Of a stretch of DNA of 56,756 nucleotides, positions 1 to 8,524 are shown one piece after another. Numbering within the stretch: the stretch's first letter is position 1; each line of letters opens with the position of its first letter. This stretch comes from Paracoccaceae bacterium (GTDB lineage: Bacteria > Pseudomonadota > Alphaproteobacteria > Rhodobacterales > Rhodobacteraceae). The position numbers and the translations under genes were made by a program. Under the pieces are notes generated by a model that had not been told where the DNA came from, did not search any database, and was given only the letters and a program-made list of their open reading frames with translations. Location: contig JABURR010000089.1 in NCBI GenBank assembly GCA_014762635.1, forward strand, positions 1 to 56,756, given 5' to 3'.

Positions 1-2
1 AA

Positions 3-413
3 AGCGTGCTGATGTTCGCGCTGATCTTCATGTGGACGCCGCCGCATTTCTGGGCGCTGGCGCTGTTCATGAAGGACGACTATTCCAACGCTGGTGTGCC
101 GATGCTGACCGTGACCCACGGCCGCAAGGTGACCCGCGCGCATATCCTGGTCTACACGATCCTGCTGGCGCCGCTGGCGGTGGGCATGGGCTTCACCTCG
201 ATCGGCGGACCGGTCTACTTGCTGGCCTCGGCCGCGATGAACACCTGGTTCCTGTATGGTGCCGTGGCGATCTGGCGCCGCGACGAAATGACCGCAGAAT
301 CCGACGGCTACAAGACCGAGAAGGCTTTCTTCCGGTTCTCGCTCTCCTATCTCTTCCTGCACTTTGGCGCGCTTCTGATCGAAGCGACGCTGCGTAGCCA
401 GGGAGTATATTGA
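3..413 (+). CDS. ctaB: Protoheme IX farnesyltransferase (heme O synthase), 3' part
   Basis: Converts heme B to heme O by transferring a farnesyl group, an inner-membrane step needed for heme A in aa3-type cytochrome c oxidase. The 5' end lies outside the window; about 136 C-terminal residues remain, reading in frame from base 3. The UbiA-superfamily motif WTPPHFWALAL is near the visible N-terminus, followed by hydrophobic segments and the YKTEKAFFRFSLSYLF end typical of CyoE/CtaB. Its stop overlaps the next start (TGATG at 411-415), which suggests translational coupling to the small membrane protein and ctaG. Identification rests on motif and gene order, both strong. Confidence 0.95.
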   Translation, partial: SVLMFALIFMWTPPHFWALALFMKDDYSNAGVPMLTVTHGRKVTRAHILVYTILLAPLAVGMGFTSIGGPVYLLASAAMNTWFLYGAVAIWRRDEMTAESDGYKTEKAFFRFSLSYLFLHFGALLIEATLRSQGVY

Positions 414-598
414 TGGCATTTGGTAAAGATCACGAACTCCATACCCGCCGCTTCAGCCGCAACCTCGGCGTGGGGCTCTGCCTTGCCGCCTTCGTCGCGC
501 TGATGTTCGGCCTGTCCATCGTCAAGGTCACCTCGACCGGCCCGATCCAGGGCTTCGATCACGTGGTGCGCCCGGAACTGACGGAGGCCGGGCAATGA
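413..598 (+). CDS. Small single-pass membrane protein between ctaB and ctaG (CoxF-like)
   Basis: A 61-residue protein: a charged basic N-terminus (KDHELHTRRFSRN), one hydrophobic segment at about residues 20-38, then a short tail. It starts on the ATG that overlaps the ctaB stop and ends overlapping the ctaG start (ATGA at 595-598), so it is coupled on both sides. Small proteins of this kind occupy this slot in rhodobacterial cta operons and are annotated as cytochrome oxidase assembly or CoxF-like proteins. The assembly role is inferred from position and topology; no catalytic motif is present. An upstream TTG at 410 is a less likely start. Confidence 0.8.
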   Translation: MAFGKDHELHTRRFSRNLGVGLCLAAFVALMFGLSIVKVTSTGPIQGFDHVVRPELTEAGQ

Positions 599-1170
599 AG
601 CTGGAAGGGCCGAAGAAGACAGTCGCGCAGACCGTGGGCGTCGTGCTTGTGATGGGATCGCTCTCGTGGGCGTCGGTACCGCTTTACGACTGGTTCTGCA
701 GTGTCACCGGCTTTGGAGGTGAGACCAGCGTGGCCGAGGCCGGGTCGGACGAGGTGCTGGAACAGACCATCACCGTGCGCTTTGACGCCTCCAAGGAACG
801 CGACATGCCCTGGGAGTTCCGCCCGGTGCAGCGCGAGATGGAGATCCGCATCGGCGAGACCGGGCTGGCCTTCTACGAGGCCTACAACCCGACGGACCGT
901 CCGGTAGCGGGCACGGCAAGCTACAACGTGGCCCCGTTCGATGCCGGTGGCTACTTCACCAAGATCGACTGCTTCTGCTTCGAGCTTCAGGTCCTGGAGC
1001 CGGGGCAGCGGGTGCAGATGCCCGTCACCTTCTACGTCGATCCAGATATTACCCGCGATCGTGATGCGAAGTTTGTAAATCACATCACGCTTTCGTACAC
1101 CTTCTATGAAACCGACCTCCCCGAGGAACAGGCCGCTCTGGCGCCTGAAACTCGGACAGGTCTTAACTAA
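595..1170 (+). CDS. ctaG: Cytochrome c oxidase copper chaperone CtaG (Cox11)
   Basis: Delivers copper to the CuB centre of subunit I of aa3 oxidase. It has 191 residues, a normal length for the family. One N-terminal membrane anchor (about residues 11-30) is followed by a periplasmic Cox11 domain. The copper-binding CFCF motif is at residues 126-129, followed by the conserved [18 protein letters not shown] stretch. A further Cys at residue 35 after the anchor matches the family pattern. Start overlaps the upstream stop by ATGA; it is followed closely by ctaE, as in Paracoccus and Rhodobacter. Confidence 0.97.
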   Translation: MKLEGPKKTVAQTVGVVLVMGSLSWASVPLYDWFCSVTGFGGETSVAEAGSDEVLEQTITVRFDASKERDMPWEFRPVQREMEIRIGETGLAFYEAYNPTDRPVAGTASYNVAPFDAGGYFTKIDCFCFELQVLEPGQRVQMPVTFYVDPDITRDRDAKFVNHITLSYTFYETDLPEEQAALAPETRTGLN

Positions 1171-1192
1171 GAACCCGGATGAGGGAACGTCC

Positions 1193-1993
1193 ATGGCGCA
1201 CGCTAAAAACCACGACTACCACATTCTGAACCCCTCGATCTGGCCGTTCGTCGGAGCGGTCAGCGGCTTTGTCATGCTGTTCGGGGCGGTGCTCTGGATG
1301 CATGATTATACGCCCTTCATGTTCTTCATCGGCCTTGTGGGTGTGCTCTACACCATGTTCGCCTGGTGGTCGGAGGTCATTGCCGAAAGCAAGGTTGGCG
1401 ATCACACGCCCGTGGTGCGGATCGGCCTGCGCTATGGCTTCATCCTCTTCATCATGTCCGAGGTGATGTTCTTCTCGGCCTGGTTCTGGTCGTTCTTCAA
1501 GCACGCCATGTACCCGATGGGCCCCGAAAGCCCGATGGTGGACGGCGTCTGGCCGCCGGTGGGTATCGAGACCTTCGATCCCTGGCACCTGCCGCTGATC
1601 AATACCCTGATCCTGCTCTGCTCGGGCGCGGCGGCGACCTGGGCGCACCACGCGCTGGCGCATGAGAACAACCGCAAGGACCTGGTGAACGGCCTGATCC
1701 TGGCGATCGCGCTGGGTGTGCTCTTCACCTTCTTCCAGGCCTACGAGTACAGCCACGCGGCCTTTGGCTTCTCGGGCAACATCTACGGCGCCAACTTCTT
1801 CATGGCGACCGGCTTCCACGGCATGCACGTGATCATCGGCACGATCTTCCTGTTCGTTTGCCTGATGCGCGCGCTGAAGGGCCACTTCACCCCCGAAAAG
1901 CACATCGGCTTCGAGGCGGCGGCCTGGTACTGGCACTTCGTGGACGTTGTCTGGCTGTTCCTCTTCGCCGCGATCTACGTCTGGGGCGCGTGA
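1193..1993 (+). CDS. ctaE: Cytochrome c oxidase subunit III
   Basis: Subunit III of the aa3-type cytochrome c oxidase, an inner-membrane subunit that supports stable proton uptake by subunit I. The 266-residue product starts [15 protein letters not shown] and has about seven hydrophobic helices, with the family signatures [44 protein letters not shown] and [14 protein letters not shown]. The open frame extends further upstream, but ATG 1193 is chosen because GAGGGA at 1181-1186 lies 6 nt before it and the encoded N-terminus is the conserved one. It follows ctaG by 22 nt. Confidence 0.97.
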   Translation: MAHAKNHDYHILNPSIWPFVGAVSGFVMLFGAVLWMHDYTPFMFFIGLVGVLYTMFAWWSEVIAESKVGDHTPVVRIGLRYGFILFIMSEVMFFSAWFWSFFKHAMYPMGPESPMVDGVWPPVGIETFDPWHLPLINTLILLCSGAAATWAHHALAHENNRKDLVNGLILAIALGVLFTFFQAYEYSHAAFGFSGNIYGANFFMATGFHGMHVIIGTIFLFVCLMRALKGHFTPEKHIGFEAAAWYWHFVDVVWLFLFAAIYVWGA

Positions 1994-1997
1994 GGGG

Positions 1998-2038
1998 ATC
2001 GGCCCTGACGGGCCGATGCCTTCGGCGAGGATATTTTT
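1998..2038 (+). terminator. Hairpin(s) after ctaE with downstream T-run
   Basis: A perfect 8-bp stem (ATCGGCCC 1998-2005, loop TGAC, GGGCCGAT 2010-2017) lies four bases after the ctaE stop. A small GCC-TTC-GGC hairpin follows at 2018-2026, then a T-rich stretch ending TTTTT at 2034-2038. It could end or attenuate cta transcription before the SURF1 gene. The T-run is not immediately next to the strong stem, so termination efficiency is uncertain. Confidence 0.45.
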
Positions 2039-2100
2039 GAACAGAAGAAACTGAGGGGCGTGGGGGTTGATCCCCGCGCCCTTTGCCTTGGAGGACGAGC

Positions 2101-2769
2101 ATGACGCGTCAGATGATCCTTCCGCTGATCTTCGGGCTTGCCGGGGTGGCGGTGCTTTGCGGGCTGGGCACCTGGCAGGTGCAGCGGTTGGCCTGGAAAG
2201 AGGGCGTTCTGGCCGAGATCGAAGCGCGCATCGCCGCCGATCCGGTGGCGGTGCCTGTGGCGCCGGATCCGGACGTGGACGGCTATTTGCCGGTGCGGGC
2301 CGAGGGGCGGTTCGGCGAGGGCGAGATCCATGTGCTGGTGAGCGTCAAGCAGGTGGGCGCGGGGTATCGCGTGATCGCGCCGTTCGAGGTGGACGGGCGG
2401 CGGGTGCTGGTCGACCGCGGATACCTGCCGCTAGAGGAGAAGGATGCGGCGCGGCCGCCGCTGGAGGCGGTGGTGACAGGCAACCTGCACTGGCCCGATG
2501 AGCGGGACAGTTTCACGCCGGAGAACGACCTGGGCGCCGGCATCTGGTTTGCGCGTGACGTGGCGGCGCTGGCCGCGGCGCTGGAAACCGAGCCGGTGCT
2601 GATCATCGCGCGCGGGTCCACGGGGCAGGGGATCACCCCGCTTCCGGTGGATACCTCGGCCATCCCGAACGATCACCTGGGCTATGCGATTACCTGGTTT
2701 TCGCTTGCCGCGGTCTGGGCGGGGATGACAGGGTTCTTTCTCTGGCGTATCAGGCGGCGGACAGAATAG
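2101..2769 (+). CDS. surf1: SURF1 family cytochrome oxidase biogenesis protein
   Basis: SURF1 (Shy1) proteins help insert heme A during assembly of aa3 oxidase subunit I. The 222-residue product has the expected topology: one transmembrane helix at each end (about 5-24 and 197-216) around a periplasmic domain. The N-terminal signature GLGTWQVQRLAWK is at about residues 20-32, and the C-terminal NDHLGYAITWFSLA motif precedes the second helix. Start ATG 2101 is preceded by GGAGG; the open frame continues upstream to 2083 without a better site. Position after ctaE matches known cta loci. Confidence 0.95.
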   Translation: MTRQMILPLIFGLAGVAVLCGLGTWQVQRLAWKEGVLAEIEARIAADPVAVPVAPDPDVDGYLPVRAEGRFGEGEIHVLVSVKQVGAGYRVIAPFEVDGRRVLVDRGYLPLEEKDAARPPLEAVVTGNLHWPDERDSFTPENDLGAGIWFARDVAALAAALETEPVLIIARGSTGQGITPLPVDTSAIPNDHLGYAITWFSLAAVWAGMTGFFLWRIRRRTE

Positions 2770-2781
2770 GGACTATCGGCA

Positions 2782-4170
2782 ATGCGCTATATCTCGACCC
2801 GGGGGCAGGCCCCGGCCCTGAGCTTTGACGAGGCGATGCTGACCGGGCTTGCCCGGGACGGCGGGCTTTACGTGCCAGAGACCGTGCCGCAAATGAGCGC
2901 GGAAGAGATCGCCGGTCTTGCGGGGCTGAGCTACGAGGAGGCGGCGTTTCGGGTGATGCGCCCGTTCATCGGCGAGGCCTTCACCGATGACGAGTTCCGC
3001 GGGATCATCGCGCGCGCCTATGAAGGGTTCCGCCACGAGGCCCGCGCGCCGCTGGTGCAGTTGGGGCCGAACCATTTCCTGCTGGAGCTGTTCCACGGGC
3101 CGACGCTGGCGTTCAAGGACTTCGCCATGCAGCTGATCGGGCAGCTGTTCCAGACCGCGCTGGCCCGCGAAGGCAAGCGCGTGACCATCGTGGGCGCGAC
3201 CTCGGGCGATACCGGCTCGGCGGCGATCGAGGCGTTCCGGGGGCTGTCGAACGTGGACGTCTTCATCCTTTACCCGCATGGGCGGGTGTCCGAGATCCAG
3301 CGTCGGCAGATGACCACGCCCGAGGACAGCAACGTTCACGCGCTGGCGCTGGCGGGCGATTTCGACGATTGCCAGGCGCGGCTGAAGGACATGTTCAACC
3401 ATTTCGAGTTTCGCGACGCGGTGGGGCTAGCGGGCGTGAACTCGATCAACTGGGCGCGGGTGCTGGCGCAGGTGGTCTATTACTTCACCTCGGCCGTCAG
3501 CCTTGGTGCGCCGCATCGCAAGGTGAGCTTCACCGTGCCCACCGGCAATTTCGGCGACATCTTCGCGGGCTATATCGCCAAGCGCATGGGCCTGCCGATC
3601 GAGAAGCTGGTGATCGCCACCAACCAGAACGACATCCTGCACCGCTGCCTGAGCACCGGGGAATACGCGACCGACGGGGTGAAGCCCTCGATCAGCCCGT
3701 CGATGGATATCCAGGTGTCCTCGAATTTCGAGCGGGCGCTCTTCGATGCCTATGGGCGCGATGGCGCCGCGGTGGCGCAGCTGATGGACGAGCTGAAATC
3801 GGGGGGCGGGTTCACCGTGAGCCAGGGCGCGCTTCAGGCGTTGCGCGAGAATTTCGCCTCGGGCCGGGTGTCGGAGGACGAGACCCGCGAGACCATCGCC
3901 GGGATGCACGCGCGCACGGGCGAGGTGCTGTGCCCGCATTCGGCGGTGGGGGTCCGCGTGGCCGAGGCGCATCAAGGCCCGACGCCCATGATCACGCTCG
4001 CCACCGCGCATCCGGCGAAGTTCCCCGATGCGGTGGAAGCGGCAACAGGCTTGCATCCAGAACTGCCCGCGCATATGTCCGCCATCCTTGAAAAGCCCGA
4101 GCGCGTGACGGAAGTTCCCAACGACCTCTCCGCACTCGAGGCCCTGATTCACGAAAGGCGCGCCCAGTGA
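2782..4170 (+). CDS. thrC: Threonine synthase
   Basis: PLP-dependent conversion of O-phospho-homoserine to threonine, the last step of threonine synthesis. The product is 462 residues, matching the longer bacterial class. The N-terminus MRYISTRG and the PLP-lysine motif GPTLAFKDFAMQ (Lys about 112) are conserved, as is the phosphate-binding SGDTGSA loop at 141-147. The stop overlaps the start of the M16 peptidase (GTGA at 4167-4170), so the two are probably co-translated; the pairing thrC-M16 peptidase is common in alphaproteobacteria. Confidence 0.97.
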   Translation: MRYISTRGQAPALSFDEAMLTGLARDGGLYVPETVPQMSAEEIAGLAGLSYEEAAFRVMRPFIGEAFTDDEFRGIIARAYEGFRHEARAPLVQLGPNHFLLELFHGPTLAFKDFAMQLIGQLFQTALAREGKRVTIVGATSGDTGSAAIEAFRGLSNVDVFILYPHGRVSEIQRRQMTTPEDSNVHALALAGDFDDCQARLKDMFNHFEFRDAVGLAGVNSINWARVLAQVVYYFTSAVSLGAPHRKVSFTVPTGNFGDIFAGYIAKRMGLPIEKLVIATNQNDILHRCLSTGEYATDGVKPSISPSMDIQVSSNFERALFDAYGRDGAAVAQLMDELKSGGGFTVSQGALQALRENFASGRVSEDETRETIAGMHARTGEVLCPHSAVGVRVAEAHQGPTPMITLATAHPAKFPDAVEAATGLHPELPAHMSAILEKPERVTEVPNDLSALEALIHERRAQ

Positions 4171-5426
4171 CGCAACGGCTCAGCACTCTGCCCAACGGGT
4201 TTCGCATCGTCACCGAGGCGATGCCGGGGCTGGAATCCGCGGCGCTTGGCGTCTGGATCACCGCGGGCGGGCGTCATGAGCAGCCCGAGCAGAACGGGAT
4301 CGCGCATTTCCTCGAACATATGGCCTTCAAGGGCACAGGCAGCCGCAGCGCGCTGCAGATCGCCGAAGAGATCGAGGACGTGGGCGGCTATATCAACGCC
4401 TATACCAGTCGCGAAATGACCGCCTTTTATGCCCGCGTGCTGAAGGCGGATGTGGACCTGGCGATGGAGCTGATTGCCGATATTCTGCTGGACCCGGTGT
4501 TCGACTCGCGCGAGATCGAGGTGGAACGCGGCGTGATCCTCCAAGAGATCGGCCAGGTTCTGGATACGCCCGATGACGTGGTCTTCGACTGGCTGCAGGA
4601 AGTGGCCTATCCCGAACAGGCGCTGGGCCGCTCGATCCTGGGCCCGTCCGAGCGGGTCAGCGGGTTTTCCCGCGACGACCTGCTGCGTTTCGTGGGCGAG
4701 CATTACGGGCCGGAGCGGATGATCCTGTCGGCTGCGGGAGCCGTGGATCATGAAAGGCTGGTCGCGGCGGCAGAGCGGCTATTCGGCGGGATGACGGCCA
4801 AGGGCGGTGACACGGCCACTCCGGCCAGCTTCACCGGGGGCGAGCTGCGCGTGGCCAAGGGGCTGGAGCAGGCGCATTTCGCCATGGCCTTCGAGACCGC
4901 TGGCTATCGTGACGACGCGATCTATACCGCGCAGATACTGTCGACGGCGCTGGGGGGCGGGATGTCCTCGCGCCTCTTCCAGGAGGTCCGCGAACGACGC
5001 GGCCTGTGCTACACGATCTTCGCCCAGACCGGGGCCTATGCGGACACCGGGCTGACCACCATCTACGCCGGCACCAGCGCCGAAGAGATCGGCACCCTGG
5101 CCGCGGTCACCATGGACGAACTGCGCCGCAGCGCCGAGGACATGACCGAGGCCGAAGTGGCGCGCGCCCGTGCCCAGATGAAGGCCGGCATGCTGATGGG
5201 CCTGGAAAGCCCCTCGTCGCGGGCCGAACGGCTGGCGCGGGTGGTCTCGATCTGGAACCGGATTCCGCCGCTGTCGGAAACGGTGCAGAGGATCGACGCG
5301 GTGACGCTTGAGGATGTGACCGCACTGGCCCGGCAGATGGCCTCTGGCGGGGCGGCGCTGACGCTTTACGGGCCGATCGACCGCGCACCGAGCCTCGAAG
5401 CCCTGAGGGAGCGTCTGGCGGCCTGA
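4167..5426 (+). CDS. M16 family zinc peptidase (mitochondrial processing peptidase-like)
   Basis: A 419-residue, single-unit insulinase-family peptidase. The inverted zinc motif HxxEH is at residues 47-51 (HFLEH), with the downstream glutamate in the EIEVERGVILQEI region, and the C-terminal half retains the ERRGLCYTIFAQ signature. Such proteins resemble the beta subunit of mitochondrial processing peptidase; the physiological substrate in bacteria is not established. Translation begins at GTG 4167 overlapping the thrC stop, and its own stop overlaps the GNAT start (TGATGA region at 5424-5428). Confidence 0.93.
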   Translation: MTQRLSTLPNGFRIVTEAMPGLESAALGVWITAGGRHEQPEQNGIAHFLEHMAFKGTGSRSALQIAEEIEDVGGYINAYTSREMTAFYARVLKADVDLAMELIADILLDPVFDSREIEVERGVILQEIGQVLDTPDDVVFDWLQEVAYPEQALGRSILGPSERVSGFSRDDLLRFVGEHYGPERMILSAAGAVDHERLVAAAERLFGGMTAKGGDTATPASFTGGELRVAKGLEQAHFAMAFETAGYRDDAIYTAQILSTALGGGMSSRLFQEVRERRGLCYTIFAQTGAYADTGLTTIYAGTSAEEIGTLAAVTMDELRRSAEDMTEAEVARARAQMKAGMLMGLESPSSRAERLARVVSIWNRIPPLSETVQRIDAVTLEDVTALARQMASGGAALTLYGPIDRAPSLEALRERLAA

Positions 5427-6010
5427 TGATCGCGTTGCGGCGGAAAACCCGGATCGAAACCGAACGGATGAGCCTGCGTCCGCCGCAGCACATCGACTAC
5501 CGCCCCTGGGCTGCGCTGCGCCAGGAAAGCGTCGACTTCCTGCAGAAATGGGAGCCGACCTGGGCCGAGGATCACCTGACCCGCAAGGCCTTCACCAACC
5601 GCGTCTACTGGGCGCAGCGGTCCATCGCCAATGTCAGCGCGCTTCCGCTATTCCTGTTTCGCCGCGGGGACGAGACGCTTCTGGGGGCGATCACGCTCGA
5701 CAACATCCGGCGTGGCCCGGCCCAGGCGGGGACGCTTGGCTACTGGATCGGGGAGCCCTACGCGCGCCAGGGATACATGCGCGAGGCGATTTCCTCGGTG
5801 GTACATTACGCCTTCACCTCGCTGGACCTGTCGCGGATCGAGGCCGCCTGCCTGCCCGAGAACACCGCCTCGCGCGGGGTGCTTGAGAAATCCGGCTTCA
5901 AATACGAGGGTGTGGCGCAGAGCTACCTGCAGATCAACGGGCGCTGGCGCAACCACGTGCTTTACGCGAACCTGCGCAGCGACCGGCGCGGCAAGACCAC
6001 CATCGGCTGA
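5426..6010 (+). CDS. GNAT family N-acetyltransferase, RimJ/RimL-like
   Basis: A 194-residue protein with the features of RimJ-type ribosomal-protein or peptide N-acetyltransferases: the ETERMSLRPP opening, the beta-strand LLGAITLDNI, the acetyl-CoA loop region GTLGYWIGEPYARQGYMREA at about 107-126, and the closing NTASRGVLEKSGFKYEGVA block. The substrate cannot be told from sequence. It is translationally coupled to the M16 peptidase upstream, a conserved order in rhodobacteria, but no functional link is proven. Confidence 0.9.
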   Translation: MIALRRKTRIETERMSLRPPQHIDYRPWAALRQESVDFLQKWEPTWAEDHLTRKAFTNRVYWAQRSIANVSALPLFLFRRGDETLLGAITLDNIRRGPAQAGTLGYWIGEPYARQGYMREAISSVVHYAFTSLDLSRIEAACLPENTASRGVLEKSGFKYEGVAQSYLQINGRWRNHVLYANLRSDRRGKTTIG

Positions 6011-6078
6011 CCCCTGACGCAGAGTTGAGCGTGACCCGGGCGCGACCCGTGCTATCCTTCCTCGTGGGAGGTGTCGCG

Positions 6079-6894
6079 ATGGTCCGGTTTATCCTGTTTC
6101 TCCTTTTCTCCGCCACGGCGCTTTCCGCGCAGGAGCGGCGGCCCAGCCATTGCATCGCCGTGGCCGATGCGGCGCCGGGCATCCAGTATCTGCACAAGGC
6201 CGCTTTCCACACGCCGCTGCCCGAATACAGCCTGCGCATCCGCTACCTGCAGCATTCGATGTTCCTGCTGACCACCGAGGGCGGGCTGACGGCGGTGACC
6301 GATTACACGGGCTATATCGGCAACGTGGACCTGATCCCCGACGTGGTGACCATGAATCACGCCCATTCCAGCCATTGGACCGCCTTTCCCGACCCGGCGA
6401 TCCCCCACGTCCTGCGCGGCTGGGGCGAGACCGAGGCCGGCATCGATCATTACCTCGACCTGGGTGAGATGCTGATCCGCAATGTCTCCACCGATATTCG
6501 CGGCGCTTTCGGCGGCGCGGTGGAGGAGAACGGCAATTCGATCTTCGTCTTCGAGGTGGCGGGCCTTTGTGTCGGCCACCTGGGCCACCTGCACCACGAG
6601 CCGAACGAGGAACAATACGCGGCGCTGGGGCGGCTCGACGTGGTGATGGCGGCGGTGGATGGCGGGCTGACGGTGGACCTGCCGACGATGATTCGTATCC
6701 TCAAGCGGCTGAAATCCTCGGTGGTGATCCCGATGCACTGGTTCGGGCGCGACTCGCTGGAGTTCTTCCTGGTGCGCATGTCCGATGAGTTCGACATCCG
6801 CCGCCCGGGGGAAAGTTCGATCGAGGTCTCGCTGCGCAGCCTGCCGTCGCGGCCCACGGTGGTGGTGCTGGAGCCCGCCTACCTTGCGGAGTGA
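6079..6894 (+). CDS. Exported metallo-beta-lactamase-fold protein
   Basis: A 271-residue protein with a signal peptide (hydrophobic residues 2-14, likely cleavage after ALSA) followed by an UlaG/UPF0173-like MBL fold. The usual metal motif HxHxDH appears as HAHSSH (residues 94-99), so the canonical aspartate is replaced by serine; a later GHLGHLHH block and the IPMHWFG histidine remain. ATG 6079 is chosen over the upstream GTG 6025 because GGGAG precedes it by 8 nt and it begins the signal peptide. Substrate unknown; metal binding may be altered. Confidence 0.8.
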   Translation: MVRFILFLLFSATALSAQERRPSHCIAVADAAPGIQYLHKAAFHTPLPEYSLRIRYLQHSMFLLTTEGGLTAVTDYTGYIGNVDLIPDVVTMNHAHSSHWTAFPDPAIPHVLRGWGETEAGIDHYLDLGEMLIRNVSTDIRGAFGGAVEENGNSIFVFEVAGLCVGHLGHLHHEPNEEQYAALGRLDVVMAAVDGGLTVDLPTMIRILKRLKSSVVIPMHWFGRDSLEFFLVRMSDEFDIRRPGESSIEVSLRSLPSRPTVVVLEPAYLAE

Positions 6895-6931
6895 CTTGCG
6901 GCGCCGCCCGCCCCGTGGCACGAGAATTCCC

Positions 6932-8350
6932 ATGTTGACCCCTGCCGATACCGCCTTCGAGGCCGATCTTCGCACGCGCCTGCCCAAGGCCGCGTTCCGC
7001 CCTCTGACCCCTGCCTACCTGGAAGAGCCGCGCGGGCTTTACCACGGGAACGCGGGCTTGCTGGTGGCGCCGGGGTCAGCCGAGGAAGTGGCCGAGGTCA
7101 TCCGCGCTGCGGGCGCGGCGCACGTGGGCGTGGTGCCCTATGGCGGCGGCACCGGGCTGGTCTGCGGCCAGGTGATGCCCGATGGCCCCGCGCCGGTGCT
7201 GCTATCGTTGGAGCGGATGACGAAGATCCGCGCGGCCTATCCCGAGGACAACATCCTGATCGCCGAGGCCGGCGCGATCCTTTCCGATGTGCAGGCGGCG
7301 GCTGCCAAGGCCGACCGGCTGTTCCCGCTGTCGCTGGCGTCCGAGGGCTCGGCCCGGATCGGCGGGAACCTGTCCACCAACGCGGGCGGGGTGAACGTGC
7401 TGCGCTACGGCAACGCGCGCGAGCTGTGCCTAGGGCTTGAGGCCGTGCTGCCCGACGGCACGATCTGGCACGGGCTGAAGCGGCTCAGGAAGGACAACAC
7501 CGGATACGATCTGCGCGGGCTTCTGATCGGGGCCGAAGGCACCTTGGGCGTGATCACCGCCGCCGCGCTGCGCCTGTTCCCGCGCCCCGCTCAGGAGGGC
7601 GCCGCGCTGATGGTGGTGCCGGGGCCCGAAGAGGCGCTGAAGCTGCTCGCGCTGGCGCAGCGCCAGATCGGCGGCGGGCTCAGCGCGTTCGAACTCATCT
7701 CGGGCATGGGGCTGCGGTTCCTGTCGGAAACCATGCCCGAGCAACGCCTGCCCTACGATCCGGCGCCCGAGTGGCTGGTGCTCGTCGACCTTGGCCTTCA
7801 GGCCGGGCACTCGCCGGAAGAGGCGCTCGAGGTGCTGTTCGCGGACGCGTTCGAGCAGGGCCTCGTCACCGACGGGCTGATCGCGCAATCGGGCGCGCAG
7901 CGCGACGACTTCTGGGCCATGCGCGAGACGATCCCCGAGGCCAACCGCAAGACCGGCGCGATCACCTCGCATGACGTGTCGGTCCCCGTGGCTGCGGTGC
8001 CCGAGTTCATCCGCCAGGGGCAGGAGGCCGTCGCGGACCTTGGCCCCTACCGGATCAACTGTTTCGGCCACATGGGCGACGGCAACCTGCATTTCAACGT
8101 CTTCCCCCCCAAGGGCGAGGCCCGCGCCGACCATGCGGCGGCCAAGGAGGGGATCCAGCGCGCGGTGCATGATCTGGTCCACGCGATGGAGGGCTCGATC
8201 AGCGCCGAGCACGGCATCGGCCGCGCCAAGGTCGCCGACCTGGAGCGCTATGGCGATCCGGCGAAACTGGCGGCGATGCGGGCGATCAAGGCGGCGCTCG
8301 ACCCTATGGGCATCATGAACCCGGGGGCGGTTTTGCGGGTTTCAGACTGA
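6932..8350 (+). CDS. FAD-linked oxidase / D-2-hydroxyglutarate dehydrogenase-like protein
   Basis: A 472-residue flavoprotein of the GlcD/D-lactate dehydrogenase family. The PCMH-type FAD domain occupies about residues 40-220 with the signatures PYGGGTGLVCGQ and GGNLSTNAGGVNVLRYGN, and the C-terminal FAD-oxidase domain carries NCFGHMGDGNLHFNVF, SAEHGIGRAK and the terminal DPMGIMNPGAVL. This arrangement fits D-2-hydroxyglutarate or other D-2-hydroxyacid oxidation; the exact substrate is inferred only. ATG 6932 matches the conserved N-terminus, while the open frame runs further upstream over the previous gene. Confidence 0.9.
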   Translation: MLTPADTAFEADLRTRLPKAAFRPLTPAYLEEPRGLYHGNAGLLVAPGSAEEVAEVIRAAGAAHVGVVPYGGGTGLVCGQVMPDGPAPVLLSLERMTKIRAAYPEDNILIAEAGAILSDVQAAAAKADRLFPLSLASEGSARIGGNLSTNAGGVNVLRYGNARELCLGLEAVLPDGTIWHGLKRLRKDNTGYDLRGLLIGAEGTLGVITAAALRLFPRPAQEGAALMVVPGPEEALKLLALAQRQIGGGLSAFELISGMGLRFLSETMPEQRLPYDPAPEWLVLVDLGLQAGHSPEEALEVLFADAFEQGLVTDGLIAQSGAQRDDFWAMRETIPEANRKTGAITSHDVSVPVAAVPEFIRQGQEAVADLGPYRINCFGHMGDGNLHFNVFPPKGEARADHAAAKEGIQRAVHDLVHAMEGSISAEHGIGRAKVADLERYGDPAKLAAMRAIKAALDPMGIMNPGAVLRVSD

Positions 8351-8371
8351 AGATACAGAGGAAATATTCCA

Positions 8372-8387
8372 TTAACCCTTTGTTAAG
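8372..8387 (+). promoter_or_regulatory. CtrA-like box upstream of the GTA cluster
   Basis: TTAA-N7-TTAA (8372-8375 and 8383-8386, followed by G) matches the core of the alphaproteobacterial CtrA recognition sequence TTAA-N7-TTAAC except for the last base. It lies 11 bp upstream of a candidate -35 element. CtrA is known to be required for GTA expression in Rhodobacter; direct binding here is inference. Confidence 0.5.
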
Positions 8388-8397
8388 AATAAACTTC

Positions 8398-8426
8398 TTG
8401 ACTTTCGGGACGGTCTTCTGTAGAAA
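8398..8426 (+). promoter_or_regulatory. Candidate sigma-70 promoter for the GTA cluster
   Basis: TTGACT at 8398-8403 (5 of 6 to the -35 consensus), a 17-bp spacer, and TAGAAA at 8421-8426 (4 of 6 to the -10). It stands in an AT-rich patch, unlike the flanking coding DNA, about 100 bp before the first GTA gene. The gap between it and g1 holds a terminator-like hairpin. Confidence 0.45.
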
Positions 8427-8450
8427 TAGGTCAAGCTAGAAGAAATGGGC

Positions 8451-8484
8451 AAGCGGCTCCGGGGTGACCCGGCGGCCGCTTTTT
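8451..8484 (+). terminator. Intrinsic-terminator-like hairpin in the GTA leader
   Basis: A 7-bp outer stem (AAGCGGC 8451-8457 with GCCGCTT 8475-8481) and a 5-bp inner stem (CCGGG 8459-8463 with CCCGG 8468-8472) close a GTGA tetraloop, followed by T5 (8480-8484). It may end transcription of the FAD oxidase gene, or, because the candidate promoter is upstream of it, attenuate GTA transcription. Confidence 0.6.
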
Positions 8485-8524
8485 CGTTTCTCTCGTGCGG
8501 AGCGCATGAGAGGCACTCACATAC

